Source: an uncultured Eubacteriales bacterium (GTDB taxonomy: Bacteria; Bacillota; Clostridia; Christensenellales; Aristaeellaceae). Taken from it: a stretch of DNA of 7,688 nucleotides. Below the pieces are notes generated by a model. That model saw nothing but the letters and a program-made list of their open reading frames with translations, had not been told where the DNA came from and did not search any database. Shown here piece by piece: positions 1 through 4,944 of the stretch (the first letter of the stretch is position 1; every line of letters starts with the position of its first letter). The stretch is taken from assembly GCA_900553295.1 (NCBI GenBank), contig USCR01000118.1:1-7688 (forward strand). Reading direction: 5' to 3'. The position numbers were made by a program, and so were the translations under genes.

Positions 1-189
1 AGGGCTTTCCGATCGCCCTTTGGAAACCTTCGGCCCCTTTGCAGCAAGTAGAAATTTGTATATAAAACGGTTTCCTTGCGGCAGGCAGGAAAAGGGCCTA
101 CCTATCCTTCCCCGTATCGCAAAGGGTTTCGCCGCTGCGGAGGCGATCAGGGGGCTTTCCGGTCGCCCCCTGGGCCCCTTCGGGGCCTT
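1..189. repeat. GC-rich imperfect repeats in non-coding DNA
   Basis: This is the non-coding stretch downstream of the minus-strand flavoprotein gene. Bases 1-39 and 151-189 align without gaps as an imperfect direct repeat, about 30 of 39 identical by hand count, sharing GGGCTTTCCG, TCGCCC and CCTTCGG. In both copies the first half can fold: AGGGC pairs with GCCCT (1-5 with 15-19), and CAGGGGGC pairs with GCCCCCTG (148-155 with 165-172), so some differences between copies keep the stem. The second copy also has a GGCCCC-TTC-GGGGCC hairpin (173-187). A third block at 119-148 has GCAAAGGG and GGCGATC at its ends, which are the reverse complements of CCCTTTGC (35-42) and GATCGCC (11-17) in the first copy, so it looks like a diverged inverted copy. 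The last two bases overlap the stop codon of the neighbouring gene. It could be a REP- or MITE-like family, or decayed terminator duplications. The left end is cut by the window. Confidence 0.5.
71..92 (-). terminator. Weak candidate terminator of the leftward unit
   Basis: TTTCCT (71-76) pairs with AGGAAA (87-92), giving a six-base stem with a ten-base loop. Read on the minus strand it is followed by CCGTTTTATATAC, a short T-rich run. It lies about 95 bases beyond the stop of the flavoprotein gene. The stem is short and not GC-rich, so this is only a possible end for the leftward transcript. The stronger GC hairpins nearer the gene have no T run after them. Confidence 0.25.
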
Positions 190-676
190 ACCGCTGGGGC
201 AGCGGCCTGTGCTTCGCCGTGTAGCTTTCCGCGTCAATGCGCACAATGCGTACCACCGATGCCAGCTTTTCATCAAAGGAGAAATCTTCCCCCGTCTGTG
301 CCTTCATAATCAGGGACAATGCCCGGCACTTCTCCGCCGGGTCCTCCACAAAGCTGGCGGTGCCCTCCCCCATCAGGCAGGAATAACTTAACCCATACAT
401 GCAGGCCACCTTCCCTGTGAAGGGCTGCAGGTCGCACTCCATGGTAAAGGATACCCGCGGCTGCCGGGCCATAACGTCATACTTGCGGCCCTGGGGCGCG
501 CCATGCAGGTAAAGGGTCAAGCGCCCCTCCTCCATTTCATAACCGTAATTCATGGGCACCACGTAGGGCTGGTTTCCGTCGCATAGGCCCAGATGGACTA
601 CCTTGCTCCTTTGTAGTATCTCCAGGATCTTCTCCGGGTCGGTCACTTGCCGCTCCCGTCGGGTCATCATGGCCAT
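188..676 (-). CDS. Pyridoxamine 5'-phosphate oxidase-like (NimA-type) flavoprotein
   Basis: A 162-residue protein of the split-barrel flavin-binding fold, resembling the pyridoxamine-phosphate-oxidase-like group that includes 5-nitroimidazole reductase NimA. Proteins of this group usually bind FMN or a related cofactor as cytoplasmic dimers; the substrate here cannot be read from sequence. Family features in order are an N-terminal TRRERQVTDPEKI (5-17), VVHLGLCDGNQPYVVPMNYGYE (26-47), LTLYLHGAPQGRK (53-65), PRVSFTMEC (73-81), YSCLMGEGTASFVEDPAEK (98-116) and an acidic FSFDEKL (132-138) near the end. Length is typical. I chose the ATG at 676 because AGAGGAGG lies nine bases upstream; a longer reading from 793 has no such site and runs into the preceding gene. 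It sits 71 bases downstream of the hydrolase gene on the same strand, with no clear promoter between, so co-transcription is likely. A role in nitroimidazole resistance is possible but not shown. Confidence 0.88.
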   Translation of the reverse strand: MAMMTRRERQVTDPEKILEILQRSKVVHLGLCDGNQPYVVPMNYGYEMEEGRLTLYLHGAPQGRKYDVMARQPRVSFTMECDLQPFTGKVACMYGLSYSCLMGEGTASFVEDPAEKCRALSLIMKAQTGEDFSFDEKLASVVRIVRIDAESYTAKHRPLPQR

Positions 677-747
677 GGTGTATAGCCTCCTCTGCTTTTC
701 CGGTGCGAAATGTCGAAAAATGTACCGAAGTCTGTTCCCTTCCTGCG

Positions 748-1566
748 TCAGTCCAGAACCCGGTGGAGGAAGTCCGCCGCCATGCGCGGCCATTGGGCGC
801 AGTCAGGCAGGTTCAGGTGCGGGCTGCGGGTACCGGAGGTTTGGGGATTGCACAGGGAGGCGCCATGCTCGCCAAAGGGGAACAGGTGCATCTCCGCCTG
901 CACCCCGTGGCTCTTGAGCGCCAGGGCGAAAAGAAGGCTGTTTTCCACGGGCACGGCGGCGTCCGTCCAGGTGTGCCAAAGGAAGGTGGGGGGCGTTTGG
1001 GCGGTGACCTGGGTCTCCAGGGAATAGCGCAGGTGCACATCGAGGTCGTGAGAGCCGGTGAGGTTTTCAAAGGAGCCGCGATGGGCCTTTTCGCCGCCGG
1101 TGATAACGGGATAGCTGAGCACCAGGGCGTTGGGCTTTACCTGCTCGGGGGTAAGGCCCAGCTCAGCCCACAGGTCGGCCCGGGGCCACCATACGCCCAG
1201 GCTGGCGGCGCAGTGTCCCCCGGCGGAAAAGCCCATGATGGCGATTTTATCCGGGTGGGTGTGGGTCTCCCCGGCGTGGGCACGCACCCAGGCCACCGCG
1301 GCGGCGGCATCCTGCTGGGGACGGGGATAGCAGTGGGGCGCCACCCGATACCCGGCCACAAAGGCATTGAAGCCCATGGCCGCAAAGACCAGGGCTACGG
1401 GCTCCGCCTCCCGGGGGGAAAGGTACCGGTAAGCGCCGCCGGGGCAGATGACCACCGCCGGGCGCTGAATATCGGGATCAATCTCCGGGTAAACCTCCGG
1501 GCAGTATACATCCAGGGGCAGGGAAAAACCATCGGTGGAGGGCACCGATACGCGTTGGTACAGCAT
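748..1566 (-). CDS. Alpha/beta hydrolase, esterase/acetylesterase type
   Basis: A 272-residue cytoplasmic-looking hydrolase with no signal peptide. The visible motifs fit the esterase/lipase branch of the alpha/beta-hydrolase fold. CPGGAYRYLS (41-50) is the oxyanion-hole strand, with PGG in place of the usual HGG. GFSAGG (112-117) is the nucleophile elbow with Ser114. TWTDAAVPVENS (199-210) carries the likely acid Asp202, and FGEHGAS (231-237) carries the likely base His234. This layout is shared by acetylxylan-esterase-like and BD-FAE-like carbohydrate esterases, so it probably removes acyl groups from sugars or small esters, but the substrate is inferred only. The start at 1566 follows AAGGAGG with a slightly long 12-base gap; upstream in-frame sequence lies across the promoter. 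It is the first gene of the leftward unit, followed by the flavoprotein. Confidence 0.9.
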   Translation of the reverse strand: MLYQRVSVPSTDGFSLPLDVYCPEVYPEIDPDIQRPAVVICPGGAYRYLSPREAEPVALVFAAMGFNAFVAGYRVAPHCYPRPQQDAAAAVAWVRAHAGETHTHPDKIAIMGFSAGGHCAASLGVWWPRADLWAELGLTPEQVKPNALVLSYPVITGGEKAHRGSFENLTGSHDLDVHLRYSLETQVTAQTPPTFLWHTWTDAAVPVENSLLFALALKSHGVQAEMHLFPFGEHGASLCNPQTSGTRSPHLNLPDCAQWPRMAADFLHRVLD

Positions 1567-1600
1567 GGGGCAGGCCGGCCTCCTTCTAAAAATGAATGTA

Positions 1601-1615
1601 GTGCTATTATAGCAC
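1601..1615. promoter_or_regulatory. Inverted repeat over the hydrolase -10 box (possible operator)
   Basis: GTGCTA (1601-1606) and TAGCAC (1610-1615) form a perfect six-base dyad around TTA. The dyad covers the -10 box of the leftward promoter (1606-1611) and the bases around its likely transcription start. That position is typical of a repressor operator. No regulator gene is visible in the window to assign to it. Confidence 0.4.
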
Positions 1616-1634
1616 GACTTTCCCCCTGGGTGAA
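1606..1634 (-). promoter_or_regulatory. Sigma-A-type promoter of the leftward hydrolase unit
   Basis: On the minus strand the -35 box TTCACC (1634-1629) and a perfect -10 box TATAAT (1611-1606) are separated by 17 bases. Transcription should begin near 1600, leaving a leader of roughly 35 bases before the hydrolase start at 1566, with its AAGGAGG inside the leader. Confidence 0.75.
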
Positions 1635-1667
1635 CATGCGAAAACGGCCTTCGCGCCCGGCGCACGC

Positions 1668-1696
1668 TTGCTTCCCGGGGGGGAACATGCTATACT
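1668..1696 (+). promoter_or_regulatory. Promoter of the FxLYD secreted-protein gene
   Basis: TTGCTT (1668-1673) and TATACT (1691-1696) are separated by 17 bases. Transcription would begin near 1703. This rules out the in-frame ATG at 1687 and supports the TTG start at 1747. The -35 box matches the consensus only in its TTG half. The spacer holds TTCCC-GGGG-GGGAA-like symmetry (1672-1685), which could bind a regulator. Confidence 0.6.
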
Positions 1697-1746
1697 TACT
1701 GCATGGAGCAAATCCCATAATATCTCATGAAAGGCGGTTGTTTCCC

Positions 1747-2433
1747 TTGAAAAAAATTGTAGCGCTTCTGTTGGCCGCGTGTCTCACTTTGGGCTGCGCT
1801 TCCGCCCTGGCTGCGGGCAAGCTGACCGTCAACCAGGAAACCTACACTGCTGTGGCAGGCTACAGCTTTGTGGGCTATGTGTTTGCCGAGGTGGAGAACA
1901 CCGGGGACAAGAACATCGAGTTTGGCAACGGCCTGCTGGAAATCCTGACCGCTGACGGCGATCCCATGGACAGCACGGATATTTACAGCATGTATCCCTC
2001 CATCCTCGCGCCCGGGGAAAAGGGCTATGTGAGCACCCTGCAGTATGTGGACGCCGCGGAGAGCATCGAGGATATTTCCGACTATACCCTCACCATCACC
2101 GGCAAGTCCACCCAGGAGGAGGCCGTTGCCCGCCTGGACAGCGCCGCGGCCTATAGCGTGGGCACCAATTCCTGGGGCAATGAGGAGCAGATGGTGGTGG
2201 TGACCGTCACCAACACCACCCAGGAAACGGTCTATGACTGCCAGGTGGCCTTCGCCCTGTATGACGCGGAGGGCAAGCTGCTGCTGGTGGACGCGGACAA
2301 CACCTACAACGTGGGCATTCCCGCTGGCCAGAGCGTTGAGGTTCAATTCACCGTGGACGAGGACCTGGCCGCCGTGTGGGCGGAGCAGGGCGTGACCCCC
2401 GCCACCGCGGAGTCCGTCGCCTATCAGGACTGA
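1747..2433 (+). CDS. Secreted protein with two FxLYD-like domains
   Basis: A 228-residue exported protein of unknown function. Residues 1-23 are a signal peptide: a KK pair, a leucine/alanine-rich core and ASALAA before the likely cleavage. The LTLGC at 13-17 resembles a lipobox, but its -3 residue is Thr, so I favour ordinary secretion. Two related beta-rich domains follow, at about 40-120 and 145-205. The second contains FALYD (169-173), the signature of the FxLYD family, then an AGQSVEVQF end strand. The first shows the same plan, with VENTGDKNIEF, LLEILTADG and LAPGEKG. FxLYD domains occur in exported proteins of Firmicutes and their ligands are largely unknown. The TTG start is chosen because AAGGCGG lies nine bases upstream, it opens directly into a clean signal peptide, and upstream in-frame sequence precedes the transcription start. 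The gene diverges from the hydrolase and is transcribed alone. Confidence 0.85.
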   Translation: MKKIVALLLAACLTLGCASALAAGKLTVNQETYTAVAGYSFVGYVFAEVENTGDKNIEFGNGLLEILTADGDPMDSTDIYSMYPSILAPGEKGYVSTLQYVDAAESIEDISDYTLTITGKSTQEEAVARLDSAAAYSVGTNSWGNEEQMVVVTVTNTTQETVYDCQVAFALYDAEGKLLLVDADNTYNVGIPAGQSVEVQFTVDEDLAAVWAEQGVTPATAESVAYQD

Positions 2434-2453
2434 CGCGGGACGCTTTTTCCAAA

Positions 2454-2490
2454 CCCCGGTCTTTCTTCGGAAGGACCGGGGTGCTTTTTT
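2454..2490 (+). terminator. Strong terminator after the FxLYD gene
   Basis: A 12-base-pair stem pairs 2454-2465 with 2470-2481 (CCCCGGTC at the base against GACCGGGG, one G-T pair). It is closed by a C(TTCG)G tetraloop, an exceptionally stable RNA loop, and followed by TGCTTTTTT. It starts 20 bases after the stop codon and isolates the secreted-protein gene from the pyrE region. Confidence 0.95.
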
Positions 2491-2512
2491 CCCCCGAAAA
2501 GCCCTGTTCCCC

Positions 2513-2725
2513 TGTGGAAATATTTGCGGAAATTTTACACCGCCTGTGAAAAAGTGGAGAAGTCCCCTGAATCCTTGAAAAACTTGTCTTTTCGCTGCTT
2601 CATCCCGCCCTCCGAAAAAAAGATATACACAAAGTTATCCACAGTTTGCACCGGATTTGCACAGAAAAGCGCGAACGTGGACCGAGTTCTAAACAGTTTT
2701 CACAGGTTATCCACAGTTTTCCACA
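2513..2725 (+). promoter_or_regulatory. Cluster of DnaA boxes
   Basis: Two perfect TTATCCACA DnaA boxes lie at 2635-2643 and 2707-2715, within an exact 14-base direct repeat (2634-2647 and 2706-2719). Around them stand near-matches on the same strand: ATATACACA 2623-2631, ATTTGCACA 2655-2663, GTTTTCACA 2696-2704 and TTTTCCACA 2717-2725. Two more are on the opposite strand: TTTTTCACA 2553-2545 and ATTTCCACA 2521-2513. Neighbouring boxes start 10-12 bases apart, about one helical turn, as expected for cooperative DnaA binding. The 387 bases from 2434 to 2820 hold no convincing gene. Besides this cluster they hold a terminator at the left and a promoter at the right. Whether this is an origin, a DnaA-titrating or reactivating site, or a DnaA-controlled promoter cannot be settled here. 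No dnaA, dnaN or rpmH is visible. Confidence 0.7.
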
Positions 2726-2752
2726 CCCCACTGGGGAAAAGCCAGGGAAATC

Positions 2753-2781
2753 TTGACAGGAGCGCCCTCAACCGGTATCAT
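2753..2781 (+). promoter_or_regulatory. Promoter of the pyrE-type gene
   Basis: A perfect -35 box TTGACA (2753-2758) and TATCAT (2776-2781) are separated by 17 bases. Transcription should start near 2788, giving a leader of about 33 bases with AAAGGAG before the ATG at 2821. The -35 box begins 27 bases after the last DnaA-box-like sequence. I see no PyrR-type anti-terminator or attenuator in the short leader. Confidence 0.85.
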
Positions 2782-2820
2782 GAACATACACGAAGTAACG
2801 GAAAAAGGAGCACATATACC

Positions 2821-3387
2821 ATGACGCAGGAACAGGCGTGGGAACTCATGCGCCGGGCCGGGGCGCTGGAAAAGGGACACTTTCTGATGAAGAGCGGCCG
2901 GCACGCGGACCTTTTTTTGCAGTGCGCGCACCTGGCGGAGCACGCGGACATCACCGGGGAGCTGTGCCGCGCCCTGGCGGAGCGGTGCCGGGACTGCGGC
3001 TGCGACCTGGTGATGGCCCCGGCCCTGGGCGGGTTAATCTTCGGCTATGAGGTGAGCCGCGCCCTGGGCAAGCGCTTCATTTATTGTGAGCGCAAGGAGG
3101 GCGTGATGACCCTGCGCCGGGGCTTCCGGGTGGGGGAAGGCAGCCGGGTGCTGGTGGTGGAGGACACGGTGAGCACCGGCGGCTCCGTGCGGGAGGTTAT
3201 GGAGATTGTCCGCGCGGGAGGCGGCAGCGTGGTGCAGGTGGCCGCGCTGGTGGACCGTACCCGGGGCCGGGTGGATTTCGGCGTGCCTTTCACGGCGCTG
3301 TGCCAGGCGGATGTGAACCTGTACCCCGCCGGGGAATGCCCCCTGTGCCAGGCGGGCGTGCCCCTGGACCCGCCCCGCAACGGCTAA
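2821..3387 (+). CDS. pyrE: Orotate phosphoribosyltransferase, Thermus-family type
   Basis: A 188-residue cytoplasmic type I phosphoribosyltransferase that should join orotate to PRPP to give orotidine monophosphate in pyrimidine synthesis. The PRPP-binding loop is VVEDTVSTGGS (112-122). MKSGRHADLFLQCA (23-36) is the N-terminal hood, APALGGLIFGYEVSRAL (66-82) the pyrophosphate-binding region, and YCERKEGVMTLRRGF (88-102) the flexible catalytic loop. The LRRGF pattern and the C-terminal CPLCQAGVPL (173-182), with a CxxC pair, match the Thermus-type pyrE subfamily rather than the E. coli type, whose loop is KxxKxHG. The ATG at 2821 has AAAGGAG ten bases upstream; in-frame sequence further upstream crosses the promoter and DnaA boxes and is non-coding. 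No other pyr gene is near. A different purine or pyrimidine phosphoribosyltransferase activity is possible but less likely. Confidence 0.88.
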   Translation: MTQEQAWELMRRAGALEKGHFLMKSGRHADLFLQCAHLAEHADITGELCRALAERCRDCGCDLVMAPALGGLIFGYEVSRALGKRFIYCERKEGVMTLRRGFRVGEGSRVLVVEDTVSTGGSVREVMEIVRAGGGSVVQVAALVDRTRGRVDFGVPFTALCQADVNLYPAGECPLCQAGVPLDPPRNG

Positions 3388-3402
3388 AAGGGGCCCTTTC
3401 CA

Positions 3403-3431
3403 TTGAATTCAAGGCGTATCCATGCTATAAT
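3403..3431 (+). promoter_or_regulatory. Promoter of the rhamnose operon
   Basis: TTGAAT (3403-3408) and a perfect TATAAT (3426-3431) are separated by 17 bases, ahead of rfbA. Transcription should start near 3438, leaving a leader of about 28 bases. No terminator separates it from pyrE, only a loop-less AAAGGGGCCCTTT palindrome at 3387-3399, so some read-through from pyrE is plausible. Confidence 0.85.
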
Positions 3432-3465
3432 ACGACAGATACTGCCCAAGAAATGAGGTATTGCC

Positions 3466-4350
3466 ATGAAGGGAATTATTCTGGCCGGCGGCGCGGGTAC
3501 CCGGCTGTACCCGCTGACCATGGTAACCAGCAAACAGCTGCTGCCCGTGTATGACAAGCCCATGATTTACTACCCCCTGTCCACGCTGATGCTGGCGGGG
3601 ATTCAGGATATCCTGATTATTTCCACCCCCACGGATACCCCGCGCTTTGAGGCGCTGCTGGGGGACGGCAGCCAGTTCGGATTGCACCTGCAATACGCGG
3701 TGCAGCCCTCCCCGGATGGCCTGGCCCAGGCGTTTATGATCGGCGAGGAATTCATCGGGGACGACGTGTGCGCCATGGTGCTGGGGGATAACATCTTCTA
3801 CGGCAACGGTTTCTCCCGCATTCTGCGGGAGGCGGTGGCCAACGCCGAGCAGGGCCGCGCCACTATCTTCGGCTATTACGTCAACGATCCCGAGCGCTTT
3901 GGCATCGTGGAGTTTGACGAAAACGGCAAGGTGATCTCCGTGGAGGAGAAGCCCCAGCACCCCAAGTCCAACTACTGCATCACGGGGCTGTATTTCTACG
4001 ACCGCCGGGTGGTGGAGATGGCCAAGCGGGTGAAGCCCTCCGCCCGGGGAGAGCTGGAGATTACCACCTTGAACGACATGTACCTCCAGGACGGGAGCCT
4101 GGACGTGAAGCTCCTGGGCCGCGGCTTTGCCTGGCTGGATACCGGCACCATGGACAGCCTGGTGGACGCGGCGGACTTTGTGCGCATGGTGGAAAAGCGC
4201 CAGTCCATCAAGATTTCCGCCCCGGAGGAGATTGCCTACAAGAACGGCTGGATTGACAAGGATACCCTGCTGGCCTCCGCCCAGCGCTACGGCAAGAGCC
4301 CCTATGGGGAGCACCTGAAGCGGGTAGCCGAGGGCAAGATCCGCTATTAA
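3466..4350 (+). CDS. rfbA: Glucose-1-phosphate thymidylyltransferase
   Basis: The 294-residue first enzyme of dTDP-L-rhamnose synthesis (also called RmlA). It couples glucose-1-phosphate with dTTP to give dTDP-glucose and pyrophosphate, in the cytoplasm. Residues 8-18, [11 protein letters not shown], are the nucleotide-binding signature, followed by [16 protein letters not shown] (22-37). [11 protein letters not shown] (80-90) contacts the base and sugar. LGDN (106-109) holds metal-binding Asp108, EKP is at 161-163, and WLDTGT (223-228) holds the second metal ligand Asp225. Length matches the usual 290 or so residues. GAGG lies seven bases before the ATG. It opens a four-gene operon with rfbC 25 bases downstream. 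In other bacteria the enzyme is inhibited by dTDP-rhamnose. Confidence 0.97.
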   Translation: MKGIILAGGAGTRLYPLTMVTSKQLLPVYDKPMIYYPLSTLMLAGIQDILIISTPTDTPRFEALLGDGSQFGLHLQYAVQPSPDGLAQAFMIGEEFIGDDVCAMVLGDNIFYGNGFSRILREAVANAEQGRATIFGYYVNDPERFGIVEFDENGKVISVEEKPQHPKSNYCITGLYFYDRRVVEMAKRVKPSARGELEITTLNDMYLQDGSLDVKLLGRGFAWLDTGTMDSLVDAADFVRMVEKRQSIKISAPEEIAYKNGWIDKDTLLASAQRYGKSPYGEHLKRVAEGKIRY

Positions 4351-4375
4351 GCGAGAAAGGGAAGGGCACGCCATT

Positions 4376-4933
4376 ATGGAAAAAATCGCCACGTCCCTGC
4401 CGGACGTATGGATTCTGGAGCCGAAGGTGTTCGGCGACTACCGCGGGTATTTCATGGAGACCTACAACCGGGAGACCTTCGCCTCCCTGGGCATTCATAA
4501 CGACTGGGTGCAGGACAACCAATCCTTTACCCAGAAGAAGGGCACCCTGCGGGGCATTCATTTCCAGATGGACCCCATGGCCCAGTGCAAGATCGTCCGG
4601 GTAACCCGGGGCGCGGTGAAGGACCTGGCGGTGGACCTGCGCAAGGGCAGCCCCACCTATAAAAAATGGGTGCTGGTGGAGCTCTCCGCGGAGAACAAGC
4701 GCATGCTCTACATCCCCCGGGGATTCGGCCACGGCTTCGTGACCCTCACCGACGATGTGGAATTCGTCTACAAGGTGGATAACCTCTACAGTAAGGAGTG
4801 CGACCGCTCCATCCGCTACGACGACCCGGAAATCGGCGTGGATTGGGAGATTGAAAACCCCATCCGCTCGGAGAAGGACTTGGCGGCGCCCTTCCTCAAG
4901 GATAGCGACGTAAACTTCATTTACGGAAAGTGA
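4376..4933 (+). CDS. rfbC: dTDP-4-dehydrorhamnose 3,5-epimerase
   Basis: A 185-residue cupin-fold epimerase (RmlC), acting third in the pathway. It inverts C3 and C5 of dTDP-4-keto-6-deoxyglucose to give dTDP-4-keto-L-rhamnose. FGDYRGYFMETY (19-30) is the substrate-binding entrance and QDNQSFTQKKGTLRGIHFQ (46-64) contains the catalytic base His62. AVDLRKGSPTY (85-95) and IPRGFGHGFVTL (113-124) are conserved barrel strands. FVYKVDNLYS (130-139) supplies Tyr132, the expected acid, and SEKD (165-168) probably the Asp of the His-Asp dyad, by comparison with known RmlC proteins. Length is typical. GAAGGG lies nine bases before the ATG. The stop codon lies 11 bases before the chosen start of rfbB. 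Confidence 0.97.
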   Translation: MEKIATSLPDVWILEPKVFGDYRGYFMETYNRETFASLGIHNDWVQDNQSFTQKKGTLRGIHFQMDPMAQCKIVRVTRGAVKDLAVDLRKGSPTYKKWVLVELSAENKRMLYIPRGFGHGFVTLTDDVEFVYKVDNLYSKECDRSIRYDDPEIGVDWEIENPIRSEKDLAAPFLKDSDVNFIYGK

Positions 4934-4944
4934 GGCCCATGCCC

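Noticed and set aside
1..189. CRISPR array
   Set aside because: Only two or three diverged units of unequal spacing, one inverted; no regular spacers and no cas genes.
1632..1690. GAACATGC sites as LexA/SOS boxes
   Set aside because: The second half-site (GTTC at the right spacing) is absent in both, so they do not fit the Gram-positive LexA operator.
703..1746. Long plus-strand reading frame upstream of and continuous with the FxLYD protein
   Set aside because: It is antisense to the hydrolase, glycine- and proline-rich in the way of GC-rich shadow frames, crosses both divergent promoters and lacks a start signal.
1687..1746. Upstream in-frame ATG for the FxLYD gene
   Set aside because: It overlaps the region just before the -10 box, so it would not be transcribed from the visible promoter, and it would bury the signal peptide about 20 residues inside.
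2524..2820. In-frame N-terminal extension of the pyrE-type gene, starting at a TTG
   Set aside because: It runs across DnaA boxes and the TTGACA/TATCAT promoter, has no ribosome binding site, and adds about 99 residues foreign to the family. The ATG at 2821 has a good AAAGGAG.
3387..3400. AAAGGGGCCCTTT palindrome after pyrE as a terminator
   Set aside because: There is no loop and no T run; it lies directly in front of the rhamnose promoter and is too short to terminate.
3409..4392. 327-codon minus-strand frame opposite rfbA
   Set aside because: Same shadow pattern, with no ribosome binding site or recognisable domain; rfbA motifs are intact on the other strand.
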